Shown one piece after another: positions 57,268-64,000 of a stretch of 64,000 bases of DNA. The stretch spans positions 1 through 64,000 of the forward strand of contig JAUXVI010000053.1 in assembly GCA_030680575.1 (NCBI GenBank). The letters run 5' to 3'. Below the pieces are notes generated by a model. The model was given only the letters and a program-made list of their open reading frames with translations. It made no database searches and was not told the origin of the DNA. Source of the stretch: Hylemonella sp. (GTDB lineage: Bacteria; Pseudomonadota; Gammaproteobacteria; Burkholderiales; Burkholderiaceae_C). Each line of letters begins with the position of its first letter. Position 1 is the first letter of the stretch. The position numbers and the translations under genes were made by a program.

Positions 57268-57861
57268 CTAGGCCGGTTTGCGCGCGATGACGGTGGCAAA
57301 CCGTTTCACGGTATTGCTCGGCGCCTCGAATGTGCTGAGCTCGTTCTGCACAATGTCCCAGCCGGCAAAGTGCTGCTGCAACTCGGTGGCCGTGAACAGG
57401 CAGTGCTCCGTCGGCTCGAACATGTCCAGGTAAGTGGTGCCTTCAATCAGCACATTAACCGCTGCAATGCCGCCGGGCCGCACATGCTGCTGCAATTCAG
57501 CCAACACCTTGCGCGCGGTGGCGCAGTCGAAAAACATCAGCAAGCCGATGGAGACGATGCCGTCATAGTCGGCACCGATCGGGTACTGGCGCAAGTCGGC
57601 CTGTTCCGCCCGCACCGGCAGCGCCTCCGCCGTCGCCCGCTGCTGCATGTGCGCCACCGCGGCCTGGCTGGCGTCGAGCGCCGTCACGCGGCAGCCCTGC
57701 CGTGAGGCCGCAAACGCCAGGTTGCCCATGCCACTGCCGAAATCCAGCACCTCGCCCTGCAGGTAAGGCAAGGCCAGCGTCTCGAACGGGTTCAGCGCCA
57801 GGGCCGCAGCCGAGGCCGAACGGGCGAACTGCTGGTCAAAAAATTCGATGCTTCGGGTCAT
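57268..57861 (-). CDS. class I SAM-dependent methyltransferase (TehB-like)
   Basis: A 197-residue methyltransferase from the ATG at 57861 (MTRSIEFFDQQF). The SAM motif is GEVLDFGSGMGNLAFAASRQ (~36-55) and the acidic residue is in VTALDASQAAVAHM. DGIVSIGLLMFFD is motif II. The compact form resembles TehB and related small-molecule methyltransferases; the substrate is unknown. No clear ribosome site is seen at this start, and the frame extends upstream to 58065, so the start is provisional. Confidence 0.78.
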   Translation of the reverse strand: MTRSIEFFDQQFARSASAAALALNPFETLALPYLQGEVLDFGSGMGNLAFAASRQGCRVTALDASQAAVAHMQQRATAEALPVRAEQADLRQYPIGADYDGIVSIGLLMFFDCATARKVLAELQQHVRPGGIAAVNVLIEGTTYLDMFEPTEHCLFTATELQQHFAGWDIVQNELSTFEAPSNTVKRFATVIARKPA

Positions 57862-58002
57862 GGTGAGGAAAGGAAACCAGATGGCAGATGGAAGACAGGT
57901 TGGGCATTGTGCAATAACGGGCAGCGAAGACACGGGTTTCCCCTTAATCGGGAATCCCTGATTTAAGTTACTTTCGCATCTCTTCATCACAGGAGGAACG
58001 AC

Positions 58003-58284
58003 ATGCTCAAGCACATCACCGGTTTGGCCATTGTGTTGTTGGCGGCGCTGCCCGTGGCGGCACAACCGGCTTCCGATCCTGCCGAGGTCGACGCCGTGGT
58101 GGCCGCCGTCAAGGCCGCCAATCCGGATTTCAAATCACTGTGTCAAAAGGGACCTGACGGCATCCGCAAGGCCTCCACCGAAGCTGTGATGGGCCTCATG
58201 GCCTCCGGCAAAGTGAAGGGCAACCCGCAGGCCGTGGGCGGCGAAGCCGGCCAGAAAGTCGGGCGCGAGTGCCGTGGCGGTTGA
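58003..58284 (+). CDS. small secreted two-cysteine protein
   Basis: A 93-residue protein with a signal peptide (MLKHITGLAIVLLAALPVAA) cleaved near residue 20. The mature ~70 residues contain two cysteines (Cys47, Cys90) spaced 43 apart, around PDFKSLC and VGRECRGG. The ATG has AGGAGGAACG upstream. The mature part is similar to residues ~28-91 of the next gene's product, so the two share one small domain. I do not recognise this domain. It may be secreted to the periplasm with a disulfide. The two genes are separated by 37 bases and probably cotranscribed. Confidence 0.7.
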   Translation: MLKHITGLAIVLLAALPVAAQPASDPAEVDAVVAAVKAANPDFKSLCQKGPDGIRKASTEAVMGLMASGKVKGNPQAVGGEAGQKVGRECRGG

Positions 58285-58321
58285 GACACCGCAGACACTC
58301 CCCTGACGCAAAACCGGCCCC

Positions 58322-59419
58322 ATGCCCACCACCCTGCCCTGGCGCTTTCTGGCGTCCCTCACCTTGCTCGGCGCATTCAGCGGCGCAGCCCATGCCGCCA
58401 GCGATGCAGAAATCCAGCTCGTTTATGACGGTGTGCGCAGCAAGTTCCCGGACTTCAGTGCGTACTGCCAGCTCTCGGACACGGAAAGACGACAGGTCAC
58501 GGTTCAAGTCACGATCGCGCTGGCCGGCGCCAGAAAACTGTCTGACCCGACCGGGGCCGGGCCACAAGCCGGTGTTCTGCTGCGCCGCGATTGCGGGCTG
58601 GACACCGCACCTGCGGCCAGCAACCCGAGCACCGTGCGCTGGATGGCCAGCGCCAAGCCACTGGCGTTTGATGCCGACCGACAGACCCTGGGAAGGTTCA
58701 CCACCGCCACCTCCCTGGCGAACCGCATTTACACCCCCGAAGGCGCAGGCCCGTTCCCGGCCGTTGTGTTGAACCACACCATCGGCGGCGTCAGCCAGCA
58801 CATGCTGGTGCAAGCCAAGGCCTTGCTGGACGCCGGTTTTGCCGTGCTGGTGGTGGACAGCTATGGGCCGCGTGGCATCCGCCCCGGCACCATCCTGTTC
58901 CCCGCCGAGGTTGCCAAGGACGACTACGATGCGCTGGCCCACCTTGAGCGGCAACCGTACATCGACAAGACCCGGATTTTCCAGAGCGGCTATTCGCTCG
59001 GCGCGCTTGCTGCCGCTTTGCTGGCGAGCCCGGAAGGGGCGCAGCTCTTCAAAGCGCCCGGGCGCTTTCGTGCCTCGGTTGGCCACTACGGCACCTGCGC
59101 CCTGCACAACAACCCCTCGTCGCCCAAACTGGAAATGCTGTCCGCCGACAGCAACCGCCCGGTCCTGATGCTGATGGCCGAGCTCGACATCGAGACACCG
59201 CCCAAGGCCTGCTTCCCGCTGCTGGAGCAAATGAAGGCCGCCGGCAAAGAGGTCGATTGGCACATCTACCCCAACACCACGCATGGCTGGGACAAGTCGG
59301 AAAACAATGGTTATGTCTACCGCAGCGCCAGCGGCGAGAGCATGATCTACCGCTACGACGCGGCCGTCACGAAAGATGCCACCGAACGCATGATTGCGTT
59401 CTTCAACCGCTACCGTTGA
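58322..59419 (+). CDS. secreted dienelactone hydrolase-like protein with N-terminal two-cysteine domain
   Basis: A 365-residue exported protein (signal peptide ending AAHAA, ~26). Residues ~28-91 repeat the domain of the neighbouring small protein: PDFSAYC (43-49) and LLRRDC (to Cys91), 42 residues between the cysteines. The rest is a dienelactone hydrolase fold: IYTPEGAGPFPAVVLNHTIGG (read in two parts, ~137-157), the nucleophile FQSGYSLGALAAALL (Ser in S-L-G, ~225), Asp in MAELDIETPPK (~285) and His in NTTHGWD (~318). It likely hydrolyses an ester or lactone in the periplasm; the substrate is unknown. It overlaps the convergent DUF1697 gene by 10 bases. Confidence 0.8.
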   Translation: MPTTLPWRFLASLTLLGAFSGAAHAASDAEIQLVYDGVRSKFPDFSAYCQLSDTERRQVTVQVTIALAGARKLSDPTGAGPQAGVLLRRDCGLDTAPAASNPSTVRWMASAKPLAFDADRQTLGRFTTATSLANRIYTPEGAGPFPAVVLNHTIGGVSQHMLVQAKALLDAGFAVLVVDSYGPRGIRPGTILFPAEVAKDDYDALAHLERQPYIDKTRIFQSGYSLGALAAALLASPEGAQLFKAPGRFRASVGHYGTCALHNNPSSPKLEMLSADSNRPVLMLMAELDIETPPKACFPLLEQMKAAGKEVDWHIYPNTTHGWDKSENNGYVYRSASGESMIYRYDAAVTKDATERMIAFFNRYR

Positions 59420-59952
59420 AGCCCGGCCAATGCCTGCACCTTGAGAACGGTGGCCCAGTTTCTGGTGGTGACCGATTTGCCAGCCTTGCCCAACAAGGCT
59501 TTTCCCGCTTTGCTTTCAAGGATGCCGTTCACGCAATTCAGGTACGCGGCATGCTTGCTGAGCACGAACTGTTCTGGCGGCACCACCAGAGGCTCGATGC
59601 CGGCCAGCCCCGACAAGACCGCGGCGTCTTGAGCGAAAGCGACCAGGAACCGCGCAGGGTCTGCCGCTGTCGCAGCCAACGGGTTTTCAGCGACGATCGT
59701 CATCAGTTCCTGCGCAGACTTGACGATCACCGGCACGTCGATCTTCAACTTGCTGGAGATCGCGGCGGCGATCTCCGTGGCGTGCTTGGCCGGCGTGCCC
59801 TTGGCGGCACGGAATACCGCGTTGCCGCTGTTGAGCAGCGTCACCACATCCGTGTAACCCAGCTCAGCCAGCAACAGGCGCAGCTCGGCCATGGGAACGC
59901 GCTTGGCCTTGCCCACGTTGATGCCGCGCAACAGCGCTACGAAGAGGGGCAT
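59410..59952 (-). CDS. DUF1697 family protein
   Basis: A 180-residue cytoplasmic protein beginning MPLFVALLRGINVGKAKRVPMAELR, the DUF1697 N-terminus (often L-R-G-I-N-V-G). LLNSGNAVFRA (~40-50) follows. Members have no assigned function. The 3' end overlaps the hydrolase gene by 10 bases. Confidence 0.88.
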   Translation of the reverse strand: MPLFVALLRGINVGKAKRVPMAELRLLLAELGYTDVVTLLNSGNAVFRAAKGTPAKHATEIAAAISSKLKIDVPVIVKSAQELMTIVAENPLAATAADPARFLVAFAQDAAVLSGLAGIEPLVVPPEQFVLSKHAAYLNCVNGILESKAGKALLGKAGKSVTTRNWATVLKVQALAGLQR

Positions 59953-59972
59953 GGGTGAGGCCTGCCGTTAAC

Positions 59973-60485
59973 TCACTTGCCCAGGTAAGTCGTGAGCAGA
60001 TCGAAAAAGCGTTTGTAGAACTTTTCGTCTTCAATCGTCTTGCCGGCCACCTTCACCAGTGCATCCGTGCTCTTGCCCCAGGGCAGGGCAATACCGCCGC
60101 CGGACACGCTCAGGCTGGCGGCGTTGGATGTTTTCTTCAGTTCGTAAGTGGTCTCCACCGCGTTGACGAAAACCGTCGCGCCGCTGCCGCTGGCCTTGCA
60201 CACCACATCGAAGTCGATGGTGACGTTGACCTCGTCATCGGGCTGGAAGTCTTTTTTGGCGCGCACGTTCTGCGCTTCGGCCCGCTCGATGCGGTAGCCC
60301 TGGCTCAACAAGGCATGCTGCGCCGCTTCGCAGGCTTGCGCTTCGCTCTGCCGAAATTGTTTGAAGTACGGCGACTCTTTGCTGAAGGCCTCGTCCGGGT
60401 AGACGCTGGGAGTTCCGCAGGCGGCCAGCAGGGCCAGTGTCAACAGCACCGTGATTAGCTTGAGGGTATGGCAGAGGGTCTTCAT
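59973..60485 (-). CDS. DUF2242 lipoprotein
   Basis: A 170-residue lipoprotein from the ATG at 60485; signal ends LALLAAC (Cys ~24), so it is anchored in a membrane, probably the outer. PSVYPDEAFSKESPYFKQF after the Cys is the DUF2242 N-terminus. A C-terminal part, ALPWGKSTDALVKVAGKTIEDEKFYKRFF, matches the same family. The function is unknown. It lies between DUF1697 (20 bases) and a permease gene on the same strand, and could be part of that transcript. Confidence 0.8.
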   Translation of the reverse strand: MKTLCHTLKLITVLLTLALLAACGTPSVYPDEAFSKESPYFKQFRQSEAQACEAAQHALLSQGYRIERAEAQNVRAKKDFQPDDEVNVTIDFDVVCKASGSGATVFVNAVETTYELKKTSNAASLSVSGGGIALPWGKSTDALVKVAGKTIEDEKFYKRFFDLLTTYLGK

Positions 60486-60532
60486 GGTGTGTTGGTCTTG
60501 GGCGGTACGTGCGGGCACTTTGGCGTCTTGTT

Positions 60533-61375
60533 TCATTTTGCCTGCTTGCGAATGACCAGGGCAATGCCGCCCAGGATGGCCAGGGACGCCAGCACCAGCC
60601 GCAGCGTAAGCGGCTCGCCCAGCAACAGGATGCCACCCACCGCCGCAATCACCGGCACGCTGAGTTGCAGCGTGGCCGCACTGGTGGCCTTGAGGTGCGG
60701 CAGCGCGGTGTACCAGATGGCGTAACCGATGCCCGAGGTGATGGCGCCGGAAGCGACGGCGTAGAGCGCACCCGCCGTGTCCACCTGCGCGCTGTTGATG
60801 AACAAGAGACTCATGCCCAGCGCCACCGGTACCGTGCGCACGAAATTGCCCGCCGTCACACGCAGCGGATCACCCGCACCCCGGCCGCGCAAGGAGTACA
60901 ACGCCCAGGCCAGGCCGGCAGCGATCATCAGCAGGGCGGCCCCAAGCGGCGGTGCCGACAGCCCCGGCAACAGCAGCCCCACCAGCCCGCCCAGGGCAAG
61001 CCCCAGGCCGAGCCACTGCAGCGGCGTGAAACGCTCGCCCTTCACCAGCCCCCAGCCGATCATGCCGGTCTGCACCGCGCCAAACAGCAGCAACGCGCCG
61101 GTGCCTGTGGGCAGGTTGACGTAGGCAAAGGAGAAGGCCGCCGCGTAGGCAAACAGTGCGAACGCTGAGGGCCAGCTGCCGCGGCCGGTGGCTTCACGGC
61201 GTGTGAGCTGCACCAGCCCCCACAGCACCAGCGCGCCCGAGGCTAGGCGAATGGTGGTGAAGCTGGCGGCGTCGATAGTGGTGTGGGCCAGCGCGGTGCG
61301 GCACAGCAGGGAGTTGCCGGCGAAGGCGAACAAGGCAAGGCCAACTAACAGAGGCTGCTTGCAACCGTGCCTCAT
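60533..61375 (-). CDS. EamA-family (DMT) permease
   Basis: A 280-residue inner-membrane protein with ten predicted helices. FAGNSLLCRTAL (~20-31) and FTTIRLASGALVLW (~38) in the first half and ITSGIGYAIWYTALPHLKAT (~215) in the second are the EamA repeats. The start ATG at 61375 overlaps the stop of the NYN gene in an ATGA, so the two are probably translationally coupled. The substrate is unknown. Confidence 0.85.
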   Translation of the reverse strand: MRHGCKQPLLVGLALFAFAGNSLLCRTALAHTTIDAASFTTIRLASGALVLWGLVQLTRREATGRGSWPSAFALFAYAAAFSFAYVNLPTGTGALLLFGAVQTGMIGWGLVKGERFTPLQWLGLGLALGGLVGLLLPGLSAPPLGAALLMIAAGLAWALYSLRGRGAGDPLRVTAGNFVRTVPVALGMSLLFINSAQVDTAGALYAVASGAITSGIGYAIWYTALPHLKATSAATLQLSVPVIAAVGGILLLGEPLTLRLVLASLAILGGIALVIRKQAK

Positions 61376-62013
61376 TTTTCTTCCACTCGGGGCACCGCCG
61401 CTCTTGCTGCTGCCACTCGTTCCTTTTCTTTGATTTCTTCTTCAGTAAGAAAGAAATATTTATCAAGCGAAGAAAACTCGTCCACTACGAAACGGATGTC
61501 TTCGTTGAAACCAGATGAGAACGCTGAGGCATACGCACATTTACCTGAATGAACAACTTCCTGTATCAGTTGAATGAAATCCCCATCACCGCTTAGAAGC
61601 CAAATGGTTTCTGCATGATCTCGATAACAGGCCCGCATTACATCAACTGCGATCGCAATGTCGCAAATACTTTCCTTTTTTGATTTCGCGGCCTTCTTCC
61701 TGACAAATGGCACTATCTGACCCGTTCTAACGTGCCGTTGCTCGGGCGAATCTTCTGTCGTACAGGTAAAGGTGGTTGCCGCAATCTTCTCTCTTACAGC
61801 TCTGACATGGTGATCGTCACCGACCGTACTCGTGTAATACCCAATTCGCTTGATATTCCAAATATGGTCGTCAAGGATTCGCTGGTTCCAGATGAAGCAG
61901 TCCTCAACGTATATGTTGTCGGGTCTTGGCGTTCTCCCCATCGCTAGCATCTCTTTGTATCGGAGAGAAAGGTTCTCTCCATCAACGAAGACCAAAGTAC
62001 TGTTAGGCGTCAT
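61372..62013 (-). CDS. NYN-domain protein (LabA/DUF88 type)
   Basis: A 213-residue cytoplasmic protein from the ATG at 62013 with AGGAGG five bases ahead. NYN domains are PIN-like RNases. The acidic residues are in LVFVDGENLSLRY (Asp11, Glu13), DIAIAVDVM (~130) and IWLLSGDGDFIQLI (~145-158), which fits the metal site. The C-terminal ~40 residues are charged (LTEEEIKEKERVAAARAAV). The gene is visibly AT-richer than all neighbours and overlaps both: 11 bases with the methyltransferase gene and 4 with the permease. This points to recent arrival in an existing operon. LabA-like NYN proteins occur near defence genes, but nothing else here is defence-like. Confidence 0.82.
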   Translation of the reverse strand: MTPNSTLVFVDGENLSLRYKEMLAMGRTPRPDNIYVEDCFIWNQRILDDHIWNIKRIGYYTSTVGDDHHVRAVREKIAATTFTCTTEDSPEQRHVRTGQIVPFVRKKAAKSKKESICDIAIAVDVMRACYRDHAETIWLLSGDGDFIQLIQEVVHSGKCAYASAFSSGFNEDIRFVVDEFSSLDKYFFLTEEEIKEKERVAAARAAVPRVEEK

Positions 62014-62767
62014 GCTGCCTCCTACTTTTGAAACTTTCGTCAAACACCTCTCGATACACCCACACCGGTTTCCCCTGCGCCCCCTCCAGCTTGACCACCG
62101 GCGTCAAGCCCACCGCCTCGAATTCCAGACTCACCAGCCAAGCGCCGGGTTTGAGCTCCGCCCTCGCCTTCTCAATCGCACGCGGCATGCTCTCGGGACG
62201 CTGGAACAGGTAGACCAGGTCGTAACCCGACCAGTCCGCTTTCCAGATATCGCCCCGCGCCACAGTTGCCCACGGACAGCGGCGCGCGCAAAGCCAACGC
62301 AGCGGCCAGCTCCATTCGATGCCGTGCAGCTCGGCCAGCGGGTAAGCCTGGCGCAGCGCCTGCAGGCCGTGGCCGAGGCCACAGCCGGCGTCCAGCACCT
62401 TCGCGCCGGGCTCCAGCGGGGCGACACCGGGTAAGTCGTTCAAGGCATCGGCCGGGGTGGGAAACAGCGGTGCGTCGCGCCAGGCGTTGAGCGGGTAGAT
62501 CAAGGCCAGCAGGGCCAGTGGCAGCAGCCAGCCCCAGGCCGGCAGGGCCAAGCCACCGGCGAGCAAGGCCGAGAGCGGAAAACCTAGGCCGATGATGAGG
62601 CGGCGCCACCAGTTGGCGCCGAGCACGCTCAAGGCCACCCCCGCGCCGGAGGCCAGCGCCAGCGCGAGCACGGCGTTTTGCCCGCTGCGCAGCAGCAGCA
62701 CAAACAACAGCCACGCCAGCCCCCAGGCCAAGAGTGCCGGCAGGGGCCAGGGCAGACGGGCCAGCAT
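62003..62767 (-). CDS. membrane-attached class I SAM methyltransferase
   Basis: A 254-residue protein. The first ~100 residues hold about four hydrophobic helices (LPALLAWGLAWLLFVLLL, LALALASGAGVALSVLGA, IIGLGFPLSALLAGG). A methyltransferase domain follows: GAKVLDAGCGLGHGLQALR (~125-143) and ELHGIEWSWPLRWL, with Asp in VARGDIWKADWSGYD. Substrates of such proteins are unknown. The final residues (FDESFKSRRQHDA) are encoded by the AT-rich segment that begins the NYN gene, so the original C-terminus may have been replaced. It is 19 bases downstream of parB. Confidence 0.75.
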   Translation of the reverse strand: MLARLPWPLPALLAWGLAWLLFVLLLRSGQNAVLALALASGAGVALSVLGANWWRRLIIGLGFPLSALLAGGLALPAWGWLLPLALLALIYPLNAWRDAPLFPTPADALNDLPGVAPLEPGAKVLDAGCGLGHGLQALRQAYPLAELHGIEWSWPLRWLCARRCPWATVARGDIWKADWSGYDLVYLFQRPESMPRAIEKARAELKPGAWLVSLEFEAVGLTPVVKLEGAQGKPVWVYREVFDESFKSRRQHDA

Positions 62768-62786
62768 GCGGGTGGGCCGGGTTGGC

Positions 62787-63719
62787 TTAGTGGCCGTTGC
62801 CGCGCAGGCGGTCGATCAGGCCGTTGAGTTCGTCCAGCGAGCCAAACTGGATGCTGAGCTCGCCCATTTCTTCCACGCGGCCATGGCGCTTGACGCGTTT
62901 CTTGACGCGCACTTCGACCTCGGCGGTCAGCAGGTCGGACAGTTCTTCTTCCACGCGCTTGAGGTCGCGCGACTTTTCCTTGCCCGGTTTCTGCGGCGTG
63001 AGGGAGAACTCGGCGCCGAGTTTTTTCACCAGGCTCTCGGCCTCGCGCACCGACATTTTTTTGGCGGTGATCTGGTTGGCGGCGGTGATCTGGGCCGCGC
63101 GGTCCAGCGCCAACAGAGCGCGGGCGTGGCCCATGTCGAGGTCGCCGGCCATCAGCATGGTCTGCACCGGCTCGGCCAGATTCAGCAGGCGCAGCAGATT
63201 GCTGGCAGCACTGCGCGAACGGCCGACGGCTTGCGCCGCCTGTTCGTGAGTCAGCCCAAACTCTTTGATGAGTCGCTGCAGGCCCTGCGCCTCTTCCAGC
63301 GGGTTGAGGTCTTCACGCTGGATGTTTTCAATCAACGCCATGGCGGCGGCGGCCTCGTCCGGCACGTCGCGCACCAGCACCGGCACGCTGTCCAGGCCAG
63401 CCAGCTTGGAAGCGCGGAAGCGGCGTTCACCGGCGATGATTTCGAACTTGCCGGCGTTCGGGCCGTCATGGAGCTTGCGCACCAAAATTGGCTGCATGAT
63501 GCCCTGCGCCTTGATGGACTCGGCCAGTTCGTACAGCGCGCCTTCGTCCATGCGGGTGCGCGGCTGGTACTGGCCGGCCACCATGTCGGTCAGCAACAGC
63601 GAGGCCGGCTGGCCGGCGTTGGCGCCGGCCGCAGCGGCCGCCTCGGCGGCTTCGTCCACTTTGGGGCCCAGCAGGGCTTCGAGTCCACGGCCCAGGCCTT
63701 TGGGTTTTTTGGTCACCAT
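62787..63719 (-). CDS. parB: chromosome partitioning protein ParB
   Basis: ParB is a CTP-dependent clamp that loads at parS and helps segregate the origin region with ParA. The 310-residue protein starts KKPKGLGRGLEALLG, the usual chromosomal ParB N-terminus that interacts with ParA. The CTP-binding region has YQPRTRMDEGALYELAESIKAQGIMQPILVR (in two parts, ~51-81) and IIAGERRFRASKLAGL (~94-109). The DNA-binding helix-turn-helix is LTHEQAAQAVGRSRSAASNLLRLL (~155-178). The C-terminal dimerisation domain follows. No parS palindrome was seen in the window. parA is not in the window. Confidence 0.95.
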   Translation of the reverse strand: MVTKKPKGLGRGLEALLGPKVDEAAEAAAAAGANAGQPASLLLTDMVAGQYQPRTRMDEGALYELAESIKAQGIMQPILVRKLHDGPNAGKFEIIAGERRFRASKLAGLDSVPVLVRDVPDEAAAAMALIENIQREDLNPLEEAQGLQRLIKEFGLTHEQAAQAVGRSRSAASNLLRLLNLAEPVQTMLMAGDLDMGHARALLALDRAAQITAANQITAKKMSVREAESLVKKLGAEFSLTPQKPGKEKSRDLKRVEEELSDLLTAEVEVRVKKRVKRHGRVEEMGELSIQFGSLDELNGLIDRLRGNGH

Positions 63720-63739
63720 GACGGTCCTCTTTTTCTCTT

Positions 63740-64000
63740 TTAATTTAAATCAGTCAGCCGGCGCAGCAGCGCCTGGCCCTGCGGCCAGTCGCCCAGCCCC
63801 GAGTCGGCATTGATGTGGCCAGCGTTGCCCAAGTCCACCCGTTCGGCGCCCCAGTCGCGTGCCAGGCTGTCGGCTTTGTCAAAGGTGCAATGCACGTCGT
63901 CGCGGCTGGCCACCAGAATACTTTTGAACGGCAGCGGCTGACGCGCGATGGGCGACCAGCTTGGCAGCAGCGGCCGCATGGCCTCGCGTTCCACGTCGCC
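63740..64000 (-). CDS. RBBP9/YdeN-type serine hydrolase, partial
   Basis: The C-terminal ~85 residues of a small serine hydrolase; the gene continues beyond base 64000. ILVASRDDVHCTFDKADSLARDWGA gives the acid residue (SRDD) and NAGHINADSGLGDWPQG the catalytic His (GHIN), as in RBBP9/YdeN-like proteins. The stop is 21 bases ahead of the parB start, so the two share a strand and probably a transcript. I recall this gene between parA and parB in Comamonadaceae, which suggests parA lies just past the edge. Confidence 0.85.
   Translation of the reverse strand, partial: GDVEREAMRPLLPSWSPIARQPLPFKSILVASRDDVHCTFDKADSLARDWGAERVDLGNAGHINADSGLGDWPQGQALLRRLTDLN

Noticed and set aside
62787..64000. Search for parS sites (GTTTCACGTGAAAC-type) near parB and elsewhere in the window
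   Set aside because: No matching palindrome was seen by eye; parS may lie beyond the right edge.

Overview
The window looks like chromosomal DNA from a betaproteobacterium of the order Burkholderiales, most likely family Comamonadaceae (Rhodoferax/Polaromonas/Hydrogenophaga-like). The signs are high GC coding bias, split methionine synthase genes, Bug-type solute receptors, PaaI-type thioesterases, a TorF-family porin joined to glnK-amtB, and dispersed repeats of the kind I associate with that family. No rRNA, tRNA, CRISPR array or prophage was seen. Nearly all of it is housekeeping or metabolic, and mobile DNA is confined to the left edge.

Layout. 1-400: end of an IS481-family element inserted in an ATPase gene. 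660-3900: glycolate oxidase subunits glcE-glcF and an aldose epimerase-like gene. 4040-6840: nitrogen operon (TorF porin, glnK, amtB) behind a sigma-54 promoter and an NtrC-like palindrome. 6880-14470: comM, a large soluble cache-CheW protein, two MFS exporters and a glycine-zipper protein. 14650-20880: methionine synthase split into two genes, with an S-adenosylhomocysteine riboswitch in front of the large part; an RlmN-like radical SAM enzyme and terC behind a yybP-ykoY (Mn2+) riboswitch lie between the parts. 20950-30330: rhodanese, recQ, an AcrR-type repressor and its divergent RND efflux operon (adaptor, pump, outer membrane factor), then cutA. 30350-41270: a double-AAA+ ATPase, thioesterase, lipoprotein, PEP carboxykinase, LysR regulator, metallophosphatase, universal stress protein, M14 peptidase and flavin reductase. 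41430-47310: a DMT permease and a probable glutarate catabolic cluster (Bug receptor, class III CoA-transferase, glutaryl-CoA dehydrogenase, divergent LysR). 47315-52470: diguanylate cyclase, acetoacetyl-CoA synthetase, TetR regulator, a 37-residue membrane peptide and an alpha/beta hydrolase. 52490-56730: upp/uraA uracil salvage pair, cobalamin adenosyltransferase, FAD-linked D-lactate dehydrogenase-type enzyme. 56770-64000: small membrane and secreted proteins, a dienelactone hydrolase-like protein, DUF1697 and DUF2242 proteins, a permease, an AT-rich NYN-domain gene wedged between neighbours, a methyltransferase, parB and a hydrolase cut by the window edge. The parB neighbourhood suggests the right end lies near the chromosomal origin.

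The strongest second-look items are: (1) two 76-nt hairpins with different stems whose roughly 30-nt loops are perfectly complementary, between the glutarate genes; (2) the SAH riboswitch, whose 3' strand can form a perfect 8-bp duplex with the metH Shine-Dalgarno; (3) a dispersed ~50-bp palindromic repeat that brackets recQ in inverted orientation and is translated as part of four proteins; (4) a small two-cysteine secreted domain that occurs alone in one gene and as the N-terminus of the hydrolase next door; (5) a soluble protein with a duplicated sensory region and a CheW domain; (6) the AT-rich NYN gene overlapping both neighbours. No wholly new multi-gene system was evident.
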